From Cordylochernes scorpioides (Eukaryota; Arthropoda; Arachnida; Pseudoscorpiones; Chernetidae), in assembly GCA_030710605.1 (NCBI GenBank), contig CP092880.1, forward strand, positions 7,373,619 through 7,437,618: a stretch of 64,000 nucleotides of DNA, in the 5' to 3' direction. Made by a program: the position numbers and the translations under genes. The notes below the pieces were generated by a model. It was not told the origin of the DNA. It did not search any database and saw only the letters and a list, made by a program, of their open reading frames with translations. Numbering within the stretch: the first letter of the stretch is position 1; every line of letters starts with the position of its first letter. Shown in pieces: positions 1 to 10,650 of this stretch.

Positions 1-40
1 TTTTAGCTACATCTTTTCCCGTAGACTTAACGGTGACTTT

Positions 41-160
41 TTAAAACAACAACAACAAAAGCCTTTATTGAGGGCCTCTCGTCCTATAAAGGATTCGCCA
101 GTTTACAGAGTAAGAGAAGAAAACTAAGAATACAGAGAGAAACCTATATGTAGTAGGTAT
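41..160 (-). mobile_element. LINE family L-E 3' end
   Basis: On the minus strand this reads as a LINE 3' untranslated end: a GGCGAATCC box, a weak hairpin AGGAC/GCCCT, AATAAA, GGCTTTTG and a (TTG)n tail that ends at about 43. It is the inverted match of 23394-23532. No coding sequence is left in it. Family assignment rests on this match. Confidence 0.7.
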
Positions 161-185
161 AGTATTTTATACACTGTGACTATAT

Positions 186-561
186 ACAACAGCAGCAACA
201 AACCTTTTACTGGAATCAAAGTCCCATACAGGATTCGTCATTCTAATCCTGACAAAGATTATTTACATATAATTATTTACATCAATTAGATTATGTATAT
301 AGCTTCCCCTTCTTTTCAGCCGTCTTCCAAAATTTGTACAACGCAAACGCTCCAGCTCTTGTTTCTCACCACCTCATTCAACAGGAGCTCAAAAGAGAGT
401 CCCTCAAAGCCTATTTCACTGAGGAGCACTTCTCGTTCGTCTTTCAGCCCCATACATGAGAGTATATGGTGATGTAGCCCCGGCTCCATTCTTGTCCCGC
501 AAATATCGCATGTCCATCCGTCTGTTTTAAATATTCTGGGGCGATCATCAGTAAAGAGCAC
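186..561 (-). pseudogene. LINE fragment: C-terminal zinc knuckle plus 3' UTR
   Basis: The minus strand is open from 561 to 316 (81 codons). It contains a C-x2-C-x8-H-H-x3-C knuckle (CDICG...HHHILSC), the arrangement seen at the C-terminus of Jockey-type LINE ORF2 proteins after the RNase H or thumb region. Downstream on the same strand come a short UTR with the GAATCCTGTAT box and a (TTG/CTG)n tail near 186-200. The 5' part (endonuclease, reverse transcriptase) is absent, so this is a truncated, dead copy. There is no nearby partner; a second LINE 3' end lies just beyond it at 41-160. The clade is inferred from the knuckle only. Confidence 0.6.
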
Positions 562-1017
562 CGAGAGGATTCTCAGTCCGGCAATACACCGTTTGACGTA
601 ACTTTTTAAAACTTATTTATTCCTTTTAACTTTCATGTATAATTATTTTTACATAAATTAGTTTTATATAATTATTTACCATTTTTTCCTATCATTAAAT
701 TTTCATACGTTTTGTTCTTAAAGATTATTTAAGACATTTAGTTAGAAGAGGTGTTCTTTCTGAAACCATTAGTTTGTGAATAAACATTAAAAAGACTTCT
801 CGGATGTTTTATCCCAGTACATCAAATCACCAGCGCAACAATATATAGATTCACATAACTGGTTCTCACTTCGCAATTCTTTCTGCCATCATGTTGGTTA
901 TAAATTTGAAAAATCACTTATCTATTACTGTTGTTGTAGTTGCTTATTCATCAAGTCGTTTAAACGATCTCCCTTAGGTTCGATTGTCTCAGATTTTCTA
1001 TTATATTACTGGAGAAG
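562..1017. other. AT-rich sequence, no gene seen
   Basis: The stretch is AT-rich and I see no open frame, RNA or repeat structure that I can support. Confidence 0.5.
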
Positions 1018-1165
1018 GAAAGATTGGCCGCAGCCTTGCAGAAAATTGACTTAGACCCAGAGCAGCAGCTTTACACACCCAAGATAGTGGATATTGCTGC
1101 TGCTGTGATGGAGATGTATGGAGACATCTGAGACTCTTCTTTGGACACGACAACAACAACAAGAA
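1018..1165 (+). mobile_element. LINE family L-A 3' end (single copy)
   Basis: The plus strand encodes the last residues of L-A, in the pattern KIDLDPEQQLYTPKIVDIAA then MEMYGDI stop, followed by a (AAC)n tail. The same end occurs alone at 16840-17022 and in tandem at 26270-26715, 34136-35260, 38040-38362 and 50750-51430. The copy is strongly 5'-truncated. Confidence 0.75.
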
Positions 1166-1249
1166 GGAAAGAGAGGTGCTGTTGGTTTGAAGACCTGGAA
1201 GTACCACTCAGTGTGACTTTGTTTCTTTTGGTCTCCTGACATGGAGTGT

Positions 1250-2045
1250 AGCCGCTCCTATGGAGAACATCCTAGAAGCAATGTCCACCCAGACCTTTCG
1301 GTCCATAAACCGGCATGCGAAGCATGCCCTCTGCTGCTATAAGCCACCGTACCAAAGGAATGATGCATTCTCCATGCACCGAGCGGCCATTGTTTGGCCC
1401 CTCGCGCCCGCCATTATGGTCTGGCTCCATGGGGATGACCAATCAACCCACAGGCGTCTCCGAGAGTTCATGGCAAGGTTGCTGTCCGAGCCCTCCCGTT
1501 CAGACTTGGTTTAACCCGTCCTACGCTCCAATAGGACTCCCCCCCCCCCCCGGCCTTTGGCCCTCGTACCCTTTGTTCACAGTACTCCCTGAATCTGCCG
1601 ACGAATCAAGGACCTCTGAGGTTCCGAGGTTGACACGGGGAACCGCGCGGAGGCGGGGGGGTGGTACTACTGTGTGCACCCCTTGGTTTTTCAACACCAG
1701 GCCTAGCCCTGGTGCAATTTTCGCGCACGGCAAGGACGCTCCCAATGACGCACACACAGAGCGAAGACCCAAGAGTTTCAAGACACGTGCGCCTCGCCTC
1801 AGACAACCAAGGACAGACGGCCAGCTTACAGCTTCACTGGACATCAGTCAGTGGCACCCCTACGGAGGGCAACACGCAGAGACGCCTCAACACTCACTCC
1901 CCTCTAGAGTGATTGTAGAGGGCGGGAAAAACTTCTTCCCCGCACCCTTAGAGAACAGACAATTGATACATTAGCCATGTACAGGATGGCCCTACCAGGA
2001 GTTAAACTCCCGACGTCCTGTGCTACCCGTTTACATCCTCCCGCG
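1250..2045. other. GC-rich island of unknown nature
   Basis: About 800 bp are clearly richer in G+C than the AT-rich surroundings. They include a C homopolymer at about 1540 and G runs near 1655. Overlapping frames are open on both strands (longest 1315-1974, +), which is expected of GC-rich sequence with few stop codons. I recognise no protein motif, splice pattern or repeat partner. It could be part of an unrecognised element or of a host exon region. Confidence 0.3.
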
Positions 2046-3275
2046 ACTTTGAGTCTGTAGGATAGGATTTTGGGAGGGATCTCTCATTGTACTTCTATTT
2101 ATTGTCATACATTATCTTCACGTCCATTGAAGAACAAGTTCTAAACATGTTCTACACAAGAAGTTCCTTTTGTTCTTCTATATTATCGCAATTTAACTTT
2201 ATAACGAAGTAGAGAGTTTGATGAAGCAAATTGCAAGATTTATTTATTTAACAGTAGCAAATAAGACTTTATTTCTTTCTGTGGATCATTCATTCAAGAG
2301 AGCAGCTTATAAAAATAAGAAAGATTAAAAAGAAATTTTATTCTTTTCCATTAAAACTTCTAATCAAAATTTTATGAGTTTAACAAGTAGGTGTAAGAAG
2401 AAGTTGCAGTTTAAAATATAAGCTATCAAAAGCCTAACCAAATTATACCAATACCTAATTTACATTTTTGTGAAAGAAACATGAAAAAAATCTGGAATGA
2501 ATTCGTTCCCATAATTTGAAAATAGTCAAATATCTGACTAACTTTATTGTTTTGTTTTTCATAAAGCCTGATGCTAATATTACTGCATATATTTGTTGAT
2601 AATGCATCCTATGAAATTTTCATCCCAGGGATATTTCATCCTATGAAAATTCAAATTAACCAAGTACTAGACTGATTTACCTATTTTTAGCTATTAATTT
2701 ATTTAATACCAGTTACAAATAAGACATGCTATATCCTATCTGAATAATTGTGCGTGAAACCTTTTACAATAATTCATATTGTAGTAGAGTAGGACACAGA
2801 ATTGTCAAAAAGAAAATAAACAATTAAGAAAAAGAGCATTGAATAAACATATACATTAAACAAATAAGCAACAACATAAGTAGATAGAAGAAACCACAAG
2901 GTAGTTATTTACAATATGTTAAGCAATGATGGAAGTTGATTTAATAAAGTTATCTGTAATAATTAGTATCGTTGAAAGAGAAAGTTGATCAAGTTGAGCT
3001 ATTTACAATGAGTTATATTCTAAAGTAACTTATTAATTATTTACATTGATGTAAATCAAGTCGATTGCAAGATCCTTTCTAGCTGTGAACTATGTCTAGT
3101 CAAAGAAACCTTGCCATATGGTTGTTAAATATTTTCAGAATCCGCATATCTGAATATTACTATATGTTAAACCATTGTTTCTATTCTTCATCTTATTTTT
3201 TCCTATATATATATGTGATAACCATACAATAAAATTTCATAAAGATAGAAATTTTACAGGAGGAAATTAACCAAT
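2046..3275. other. AT-rich intergenic or intronic sequence
   Basis: No open frame above 60 codons and no repeat structure is evident over about 1.2 kb. Confidence 0.5.
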
Positions 3276-3280
3276 AGTAG

Positions 3281-3480
3281 CAAAGGTCGCCTCTCCTGTT
3301 AAAACAAGACACCATCTATTGATCATCGTCGCAAACTAGCGGCCTCGAGTCGTTGACAAAGCCACAACACCAGCTTTGGCAAACTGAGAAGGTTCGCTTT
3401 AAGACCATGGTTTTGGGCTAATGGCCTTTTCCATCTCTGGGCTGAATTGACGTTTATTTTGACGGGAGAGGCGAACTTTG
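3281..3480. mobile_element. 200-bp MITE with inverted ends
   Basis: The ends are inverted copies: CAAAGGTCGCCTCTCC on the left and GGGAGAGGCGAACTTTG on the right. The interior has no coding potential. A solo end with the same sequence is at about 24030-24055. I cannot name the superfamily. Confidence 0.65.
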
Positions 3481-3599
3481 TTTTTAGGGAAGAATATTTT
3501 AGGTAATATATCTCATATTTGGCCTAGAATGCGCCACCCATTTAGACCTCCCCTTTGGAAACTAGCAGAGAAGAAGCTAATTGACAATTTTCTAAACTT

Positions 3600-4170
3600 A
3601 AGAAACTTGTACCTTTTAGCATGTATATCGGGATTCAGACAATAACTCTGAAAGATATTACAGTGCCCTTTATTGAAGACACACCAGATAACCAATATAC
3701 ACTCATGGACAAAACTAAAGGAAGTTGTACTTTTTAGCATGTATATCGGGATTCAGACAATAACTCTGAAAGATATTACAGTGACCTTTATTGAAGACAC
3801 ACGAGTTAACCAATAAACACTCATAGACAAACCCTAAGGAAATTGTACTTTTTAGCATGAATATCGGGATTCAGACAATAACTCTGAAAGATATTACAGT
3901 GATCTTTATTGAAGGCACACGAGATAACCAATATACACTCACAGACCAAACTCAAGGAAGTTGTACTTTTTAGCATGTATATCGGGATTAAGACAAAAAC
4001 TCTGTAAGATATTACAGTGACCTTTATTGAAGGCACACAAGATAACCAATATACACTCATGGACAAAACTAAAGGAAGTTGTACTTTTTAGCATGTATAT
4101 CGGGATTCTGACAAAAACTCTGTAAGATATTACAGTGACCTTTATTGAAGACACACGAGATAACCAAGTG
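3600..4170 (-). repeat. 118-bp tandem array of Tc1-like MITE ends
   Basis: The TTGTAC anchor recurs at 3607, 3725, 3843, 3961 and 4079, a strict 118-bp period for about 4.7 copies. Each unit contains ACTCATGGACAAAACT and CTTTATTGAAG, and matches the 123-bp array at 30360-31165. The units are the end region of the MITE seen complete at 12501-12711. Apparent open frames on the minus strand come from this periodicity. Confidence 0.85.
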
Positions 4171-4635
4171 TGAAAAAAATTACCTCTGTCTCATTAAAAA
4201 AAAAAAAAGACAGGCGACTTTACACTTCCTTAAGTTTTGTCCATGAGTGTACTTGTCCAGAAAACAAAACAAAAAAAAAAACTGAGGTAACACACACACA
4301 CCTTATATTCTTTAATCAAAATTTAACAAAAAGAAACTTTTTATATCTTCCTATTTTTATTATATATATTTGGTGTGTTTAGTATCATTATAGAAAAACA
4401 TTTATATAAAAAAGACATAGATAAGATTATAAATAAACACTTAACACATGCATTGAAGTTTGATAGAGAGAAGTTTGATAAATAGAAATTCATGAACTTG
4501 TCATTTTGCCATCACTTTGTTACACTCTTAATGTCAAACTTGCCTGTTGTTTGAGAAAAAGATGTAAACTATAGAATGTTCCTATGTCAACACGCGGTTG
4601 GAAGCGATGGAATTAAGTACTGGAATGTTTTATTA
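4171..4635. other. AT-rich sequence, no gene seen
   Basis: The stretch holds A-rich runs and short simple repeats only. Confidence 0.5.
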
Positions 4636-4905
4636 GAGATCAATGTTCGTCAGTAAGATATGTAGTGAGTCCAAGAGGTCCTAGGATGGTAGGGTAACCA
4701 ACCATCAGGCAGGGAAGATTCTCACACCCGATGAAAGCGAGGTTATAAAACAGAGCGAGGGGGTGGTGAAGGAACAAAAGACAGAGGAATGTGCCTCCCC
4801 AGCCCCAATTTGTAATGCCCACCCGCGTGTGAAATGAGTTGAGGGAGCTGATTCCCTTCCCCACCCTCCACAGCTGGTGGACGTTGGCTTCCTGAACCTC
4901 GGGGT
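4636..4905 (-). other. Unrecognised minus-strand open end beside a minisatellite
   Basis: The minus strand is open from inside the neighbouring minisatellite down to a stop at 4640. The last ~85 codons are not repetitive and are less AT-rich than the flanks. AATAAAA follows the stop within about 20 bp (4627-4637, read on the minus strand), so this could be the 3' end of a gene or of a LINE. I recognise no domain. The frame upstream is simply the repeat, so the start is unknown. Confidence 0.25.
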
Positions 4906-5745
4906 GGTTGTCTTGTTGGTCACACTGAACCCCGGGATGGTTGTCTTGTTGGTCGCTGTGAACCCCGGGGTGGTTGTTGGTCGCTGTGAACCCCGGGGTG
5001 GTTGTCTTGTTGGTCGCTGTGAACCCCGGGGTGGTTGTCTTGTTGGTCACACTGAACCCCGGGATGGTTGTCTTGTTGGTCGCTGTGAACCCCGGGGTGG
5101 TTGTCTTGTTGGTCGCTGTGAACCCCGGGGTGGTTGTCTTGTTGGTCGCTGTGAACCCCGGGGTGGTTGTCTTGTTGGTCGCACTGAACCCCGGGGTGGT
5201 TGTTGGTCGCTGTGAACCCCGGGGTGGTTGTTGGTCGCACTGAACCCCGGGGTGGTTGTTGGTCGCTGTGAACCCCGGGGTGGTTGTTGGTCGCTATGAA
5301 CCCCGGAGTGGTTGACTAGTTGGTCGCACTGAACCCCAGGGTGGTTGTTGGTCGCTGTGAACCCCGGGGTGGTTGTTGGTCGCTGTGAACCCCGGAGTGG
5401 TTGTTGGTCGCTGTGAACCCCGGGGTGGTTGTTGGTCGCTGTGAACCCCGGGGTGATTGTTGGTCGCACTGAACCCCGGGGTGGTTGTTGGTCGCTGTGA
5501 ACCCCGGGGTGGTTGTTGGTCGCTGTGAACCCCGGGGTGGTTGTTGGTCGCTGTGAACCCCGGAGTGGTTGACTAGTTGGTCGCACTGAAGCCGGGGTGG
5601 TTGTTGGTCGCTGTGAACCCCGGGGTGGTTGTTGGTCGCACTGAACCCCGGGGTGGTTGTTGGTCGCTGTGAACCCCGGGGTGGTTGTTGGTCGCTGTGA
5701 ACCCCGGGGTGGTTGTTGGTCGCTGTGAACCCCGGGGTGGTTGTT
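4906..5745. repeat. 28/33-bp GC-rich minisatellite with CCCCGGGG core
   Basis: About 29 units alternate between a 28-bp form and a 33-bp form; the 33-bp form has an extra 5 bp (TTGTCTTG in place of TTG). Each unit carries GAACCCCGGGGTGG, so the palindrome CCCCGGGG recurs every unit. The unit is not a multiple of three in the short form, and frames on both strands are open without any domain, so this is noncoding repeat. Confidence 0.9.
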
Positions 5746-5789
5746 CTCATGGGCAGAACTTAAGAAAATGGATTTTTTTAAAGTGTCGC

Positions 5790-5930
5790 GCTATTTTTTT
5801 TAAGGAGACAGGGGCAATATTGTTCACACTTGGTTATCTCGTGTCTTCAATAAAGGTCACTGTAATATCTAATTGTAATAACAGAGTTCTTCCGATATAC
5901 ATGTTAAAAGGTACAACCTCCTATGAGTGT
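5790..5930 (+). mobile_element. Tc1-like MITE relic
   Basis: The sequence matches the inner and right part of the MITE at 12501-12711 (GGTTATCTCGTG, CAATAAAGGTCACTG, GATATACATG, CTATGAGTGTA). It is truncated on the left and diverged. Confidence 0.6.
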
Positions 5931-6310
5931 ATTGTAGCTCTACCGAAACTATGCAACGTCCTAATACACTCTCCAACTGAAGTGTAGATCAAGGAATGTT
6001 GGATTCTCGAGCGATGATTTTCCCGTCCATAGAGCACGGCGGCCTTTTCACCAGTTTCTCAACCTGCAGCAGTCAGATCTCTAATTAAGATGGAAGGATG
6101 AACGACGGGGTTTCTTCACTTGCTGATGCTACTGAGATCTCATCTTTTTTTCACCTGCCTAGGTAGACATACCATTCATCGGTGCTGAGATGGATAGGTT
6201 GAACAAGGAGCTCAAAATATCCTCGTTAAGTTCTCATTACTATCTTCAACTGTAGTCCTACCTAATAATGACGGAATATATCTCTCTCTCTCTCTTAAGT
6301 CAACAATCTC
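5931..6310. other. No recognisable feature
   Basis: I see no repeat partner and no open frame. A short CT-rich simple repeat lies at about 6280. Confidence 0.4.
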
Positions 6311-6560
6311 CTTATCGTGCAACTGAAAGTTGCTGATGGCTTGCGCTATCTATCGGAATAAATATAAACTATTCTCGTTGATTTTTAATTATTCCAGAAT
6401 TGGCCAAATACCCATTCTTGATTAATCAAGAAAAGCTAACCACAGACGTGTTTCGGGCTGTTGGCCCTCATCAGCGTGGTGCAAGCTGTACCTCAACGAC
6501 CAAAAAACAGGTCATTCAGGCATCCTGAAAAATCATGAAACGGGTAGTAAAGGCCAGAAT
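6311..6560 (-). mobile_element. Penelope-like element relic carrying a hammerhead motif
   Basis: The segment 6311-6422 matches 40088-40196. The segment that follows it, with AATCAAGAAAAG and CATCAGCGTGGTGCA, matches 61590-61745. Repeats with a CTGATGAG...GAAAC signature are characteristic of Penelope-like retroelement termini, which are known to carry hammerhead ribozymes. No reverse transcriptase or GIY-YIG coding sequence is present here, so the family assignment is inference from the ribozyme-like motif. Confidence 0.5.
6439..6480 (-). ncRNA. Candidate minimal type-I hammerhead ribozyme
   Basis: Read on the minus strand from 6480 to 6439, all core elements fall in order. Stem I 5' strand is ACCACG (6480-6475). 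The core CUGAUGA is at 6474-6468. Stem II is GGGC-CAACA-GCCC (6467-6455) and pairs perfectly. The core GAAA is at 6454-6451. A minimal stem III of two pairs (AC/GU) follows, then GUC as the cleavage triplet, then stem I 3' strand UGUGGU (6444-6439), which pairs with ACCACG over six positions with one G-U. Very short stem III helices are known from hammerheads of Penelope-like elements. Activity is not shown. Confidence 0.6.
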
Positions 6561-6614
6561 TGCGTGAGACCTCGACACAATGTGAATATTCTGTTTGTTT
6601 GCTTCTTAGACAAT

Positions 6615-6692
6615 GACAATTAACATAATTTTATTGACATCTTGTCAATATATGCAAAGATGCACAGTCTGCACTATTGTTTTAATATGGTA
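6615..6692 (-). mobile_element. LINE family L-F 3' end, short
   Basis: The minus strand carries the L-F terminus: hairpin TTGACA-AGA-TGTCAA followed by TAAAATTATGTTAATTGTC, as at 46927-47175 and 55886-56145. Only about 75 bp of the element remain. Confidence 0.6.
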
Positions 6693-6984
6693 ATTATATA
6701 TATAATACTGTATAAAAGGAAATTTGAAACAAAAATTAAAATATTTCGATTCATCGTTTTTATACTATTGTAAAAACATAACTTAATTTCACGCGGAAAG
6801 GCAAAGAAATATACTCGTTAACAAAAATCCCTAATGTTTTTTTAAAAAGTTTCGCATTAAGAAAATACATTTTATCAAATTACTGTTAGAGAATACGATT
6901 TTGGAATAAAGAAAGAATGGTTTTGTGCTAATTCACGTGAGGCTCTCTTCACCGTTGCAATTTTAAACTTTGGACACATTCTGT

Positions 6985-7268
6985 ATCTTCTTCTTTCTTA
7001 TCTCCACTCAATCATATTAAGGTATCAAGCTTGTAAAGCTTGTTGATGGTGTCTGCCGGAGAAGAGTAGAGCTCATCAATGGATGAGTCAATACAGACAA
7101 TAATGTGTTTTGGGGTTGCAGGTTGACACTTAGTACATAGTGGGAAAAGCTTGCAACCATTCTGGAAAGTCATTCTGTAGATGACCAGACTTAAGTCTGG
7201 AAATCAAAGACTGTTGTTCTCTTGGGAGGACAGAACCGGTGCTTGTCCCTCCAGCTCTATACCAGTCA
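6985..7268 (-). pseudogene. LINE family L-G relic: RNase H tail and zinc knuckle
   Basis: On the minus strand one frame reads SLISRLKSGHL near 7210, the last helix of the RNase H domain in Jockey-type ORF2 proteins. A shifted frame continues with CTKCQPATPKHIIVC, a C-x2-C-x7-H-x3-C knuckle, and ends in NKLYKLDTLI stop close to 7020. The two parts are in different frames, so at least one frameshift has occurred and the copy is dead. The 3' tail is (AAG)n at about 6985-6992. A shorter copy of the same end is at 19150-19265. Confidence 0.6.
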
Positions 7269-7464
7269 TGTGCAGTATTAGATTTCCATTCTATTCATTA
7301 CATTCTGTATGATTTACAGAAATGAAAAGGAACTTTTTAGCGCGATCCGTGATTCAATAGAGAACTTTTTGGCTTTTAAAAAAAATATTCTTCCATTTTC
7401 CTTCAACAATTCCAACTAAAAATCCCCAAATAAAATTGGGAGAAGAGAGACTATGTAAATGGAT
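7269..7464. other. No recognisable feature
   Basis: The stretch is AT-rich with no repeat partner identified. Confidence 0.4.
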
Positions 7465-7640
7465 ATGTTATAAAGCAAATAAAGCTTCCAAGGTTAAGTT
7501 TCTTGTTCAACTTTTTATTTTCAAGTTTTCGGATTTGTCAGTCCTTCAACAGGAGTATCACGTTAATAAATTGATGATAAATACTATTTTTATATACAAA
7601 TTATTATTTACATATTTTAAATATGATATTGAGAGAGAAA
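7465..7640. repeat. Dispersed repeat shared with 52845-53000
   Basis: The two loci share ATAAAGCTTCCA...AAGTTTCTTGT and a long AT-rich tail (AATAAATTGATGATA, ATATACAAATTATTATTTA). Both contain CCTGTTGAA...CGAAAAC-type sequence on the minus strand, which resembles the Penelope-like signature but lacks the invariant hammerhead bases. Confidence 0.6.
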
Positions 7641-8366
7641 AAATATTCTTTTTTGTGTGAAAAACAACCTTAAATTTTGTCCATGAGTGTTGTTGTTGTC
7701 GTCGTGTCCATTTTGCGCTACATTGGAAAATATGTACCGTTGCCATGTTAGTCACCTTGGGCCAGAATTTGATCAAATATTCCAAGGGTCCAGGGTGGAC
7801 TGGTGTGATCGGACTTCTCCCCCTCCCGTCATTAGTGTACATTGCGGAAATGATCATATAGAAAGGGGAAAAAAAAACAAGAATTTTTTGTGTATATCTG
7901 ATTTTCTCAAAAGATTCTTCGTTTCTCTATTCTGTTTTATTGATGAATTGGTTGGGTATCCTCCTCATAGAATTTTCTGACCAGGATTAGGACTGCGGGC
8001 CGTTGTAATTGAGGATTGTCTTTCAAATGCTTTTGCAGTCGTATTCGACTTTGAAGAATGGTCTTCTATTTGGGAGGCCTTCAGTGATGGATCGACCCCA
8101 ATCCCAGCTACATTTGGGAGACAAAGAACATTATTTTGCACATGCACTTTCAGAAAAATTAGTATGCATATCACTGGGACTCATCACTTCTTTATATGCT
8201 GGGAATGATTAAGAATCTGTCAAGTATGTATACTTGCTCGTATAAAGAGAGACGTTTTTTTCGAAAGTAAACGACAACTAAATTACCTCAGTGTAAAGTA
8301 GAATGGTTGGTCTTTCTCTTCTTCTTGGCCTCTGTATAACGTTTACAAAGAAGTAAGTAGGAAAAA
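7641..8366. other. Mixed repeat fragments, no gene seen
   Basis: A solo Tc1-like MITE end (TTTTGTCCATGAGTG) is at 7675-7690. The segment 7710-7790, with TTAGTCACCTTGG, is shared with 35270-35335. I see nothing else supportable. Confidence 0.45.
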
Positions 8367-8573
8367 TGTAGTGTATTTGCATATTGAATTATGGATATGC
8401 AAATATCCTGTTTTGCATAATAGTTTTCATAGAAATTTTGTATATAAATAGCGACAGTTTTTAGCTACCAGCAGTCAGTTAATTTATGTCAATAAACGAG
8501 ATTACTGGAGTCCGTTTGCCTCAGTTAAGCGACACCTCGCTCTTGGTTACCTCCCAACCTACAAATGAACATA
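8367..8573 (+). mobile_element. Probable solo LTR
   Basis: The segment begins TGTAGTG and ends CCTACA. It holds a TATGCAAATATCC octamer-like motif, a TATA box (TATATAAATAG at about 8440) and AATAAA at about 8491, in the order expected for U3-R-U5. Its layout matches the better-defined LTR at 42259-42491. I find no clear target duplication, so the ends are tentative. Confidence 0.45.
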
Positions 8574-8656
8574 GATTCATCGTTTTCTACTCCACTACAT
8601 GATGGTGATTGATCATCGTGAGGATATCGTTGTAAGCCGGCAATGAGAGAAAAGAA

Positions 8657-8885
8657 TCTGTAAAACGACATATGAAATACTATCCCGCATGTGTTTCTTT
8701 TCAGCGAAAATTCAAAATTTATTTCAAGGAGAAATAACGATTATTTCTAACCTTTTGGATGAGGTATGAAAGGGTAAATTGTGAAGGGTAATGATAAACG
8801 GAAAAATAATTGAATGATTGAAAAATTTTGAATTTTCGCTGAAAAGAAACACATGCGGGATAGTATTTTATATGTCATTTTACAA
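8657..8885. mobile_element. Foldback element, 61-bp arms
   Basis: The arms 8657-8717 and 8824-8885 are near-perfect inverted copies, starting GTAAAACGACATATGAAATA and ending with its complement. The centre matches the body of the tRNA-like element at 48320-48470 and of 57850-57960, but here without the tRNA-like head. Confidence 0.75.
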
Positions 8886-9280
8886 TCACAAGCCGCATTA
8901 TATTATATTGTATTATAAAAGAATCTGTATTAGACTGTTGTATAACTTTCATAAACGAATTACGGAAGTGTCTTAAGTTTAAATTAACTTTTTAGATGTG
9001 CTGAAAGAATGAGAAAATTTGGGAGGCTTTCGTAAAGAATCTTACAAAATATCGGTCATATACATGTGCCCATTCTGGGCAACACAACTTGTTTCCCCGT
9101 GTTGTAATTTAATGGTGGCAGAATCTTTGTTGTATGAAGGGAATTAAGGATGTTAATCCATACCATATGGGAGGTACACACCCTAATACCTATGACCATG
9201 GAGAATCGGATCATGTTCTCCTATCACACCGTTTCCTATAGAGAAGTTTAGGTAATGAATTCATTGATTTAATTGATTTT
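8886..9280. other. No recognisable feature
   Basis: I see no supported gene or repeat partner here. Confidence 0.4.

Positions 9281-9318
<38 letters not shown>
9281..9318. repeat. (TA)n microsatellite
   Basis: About 18 TA dinucleotides in a row. Confidence 0.95.
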
Positions 9319-9319
<1 letters not shown>

Positions 9320-9419
9320 GGAGGTAAAAATATTTTTGACGTAATACTGTGTAATTATCTTGTTTTTTTATATGCGTGGCCAAAACATATAGATATATTG
9401 TCATGTGGAAAATTGGGAA

Positions 9420-9600
9420 AGACAAACTTCAGGATGACACACCAATTTATTAAAGGCAAGAACAAACTATGAATGATAAAAAGATAAGCAATGAGAAATG
9501 TTTACCGAGTAACAAAAAATAAACATAAAAAATGATACTCTGTTGATAAAATAATAAATACTTTGCTTCAATATGGTAAAACCTAATGTGCCTGCAAGAC
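9420..9600. repeat. Dispersed repeat shared with 57470-57780
   Basis: The two loci share AGGATGACACA.CAATTTATT and AATGATACTCTGTT, then AATAAATACTTTGCT. The other copy is interrupted by a LINE insertion, and part of the repeat also occurs at 56700-56745. The nature of the element is unknown. Confidence 0.6.
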
Positions 9601-9639
9601 AAAGTTGTCGTCATAACAGGAAGAGTTACGGCGTCTTAA

Positions 9640-10650
9640 CGCTTGATCGGCGGTACAGCTAATAAAGCTTGTACAATAGCTTGTACAATAGGAACGTTGC
9701 ATAGAAGATTAGCATGGCCCCTGTGATACCATTTCGGCGGTACAACTACTACAATAGGAACGATACAGAGAAGATTAGCATGGCTCCTGTGATACCAGTT
9801 CGGCGGTACAACTACTACAATAGGAAGGATACATAGAAGATTAGCATGGCCCCTGTGATACCAGTTCGGCGGTACAACTACTATAATAGGAAGGATACAT
9901 AGAAGATTAGCATGGCCCCTGTGATACCAGTTCGGCGGTACAATTACTACAATAGGAACGATGCATAGAATATTAGCATGGCCCCTGTGATACCAGTTCG
10001 GCGGTACAACTACTACAATAGGAAGGATACAAAGAAGATTAGCATGGCCCCTGTGATACCAGTTCGGCGGTACAACTACTACAATAGGAAGGATACAAAG
10101 AAGATTAGCATGGCCCCTGTGATACCAGTTCGGCGGTACAACTACTACAATAGGAAGGATACAGAGAAGATTAGCATGGTCCCTGTGATACCAGTTCGGC
10201 GGTACAACTACTACAATAGGAACGATACAGAGAAAATTAGCATTTCCCCTGTGATACCAGTTCGGCGGTACAACTACTACAATAGGAACGATACAGAGAA
10301 AATTAGCATTTCCCCTGTGATACCAGTTCGGCGGTACAACTACTACAATAGGAAGGATACAAAGAAGAATAGCAATGGCCCCTGTGATACCAGTTCGCGG
10401 TATAACTACTACGATAGGAACGATACAGAGAAGATTAGCATGGCCCCTGTGATACCAGTTCGGCGGTACAACTACTACAATAGGAAGGATACAAAGAAGA
10501 ATAGCATGGCCCCTGTGATACCAGTTCGCGGTATAACTACTACAATAGGAACAATACAGAGAAGATTAGCATGGCCCCTGTGATACATTTTCGGCGGTAC
10601 AACTACTACAATAGGAAGGATACGGAGAAGATTAACATGGTCCCTGTGTT
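9640..10650 (+). repeat. 66-bp satellite made of the U6 snRNA 5' domain
   Basis: The anchor TTAGCATGG and its variants recur every 66 bp from about 9710 to 10634, giving about 15 units. Each unit aligns with the first ~65 nt of U6 snRNA. It has TTCGGCGG for the 5' stem-loop region, GGAACGATACAGAGAAG with the invariant ACAGAGA box in the best units, and ATTAGCATGGCCCCTG with the AGC triad. After CCCCTG each unit restarts at the U6 5' end instead of going on to the 3' half. Some units have ACATAGA or ACAAAGA in place of ACAGAGA. Because 66 is a multiple of three, a 201-codon frame (9978-10583) stays open by chance. Confidence 0.9.

Noticed and set aside
1315..1974. 219-codon frame in a GC-rich island
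   Set aside because: Overlapping frames are open on both strands, there is no motif, and low stop density is expected from the composition.
1975..2045. tRNA-like look on the minus strand (GGGAG-TTTAA-CTCC arm with GGATG/CATCC ends)
   Set aside because: The T loop is too short and no D or anticodon arm can be formed convincingly.
4877..5750. Several frames of 80-180 codons on both strands
   Set aside because: They are translations of the 28/33-bp minisatellite.
9978..10583. 201-codon plus-strand frame with a 22-residue repeat
   Set aside because: It is the 66-bp U6-derived satellite read in the one frame that stays open because 66 is a multiple of three.
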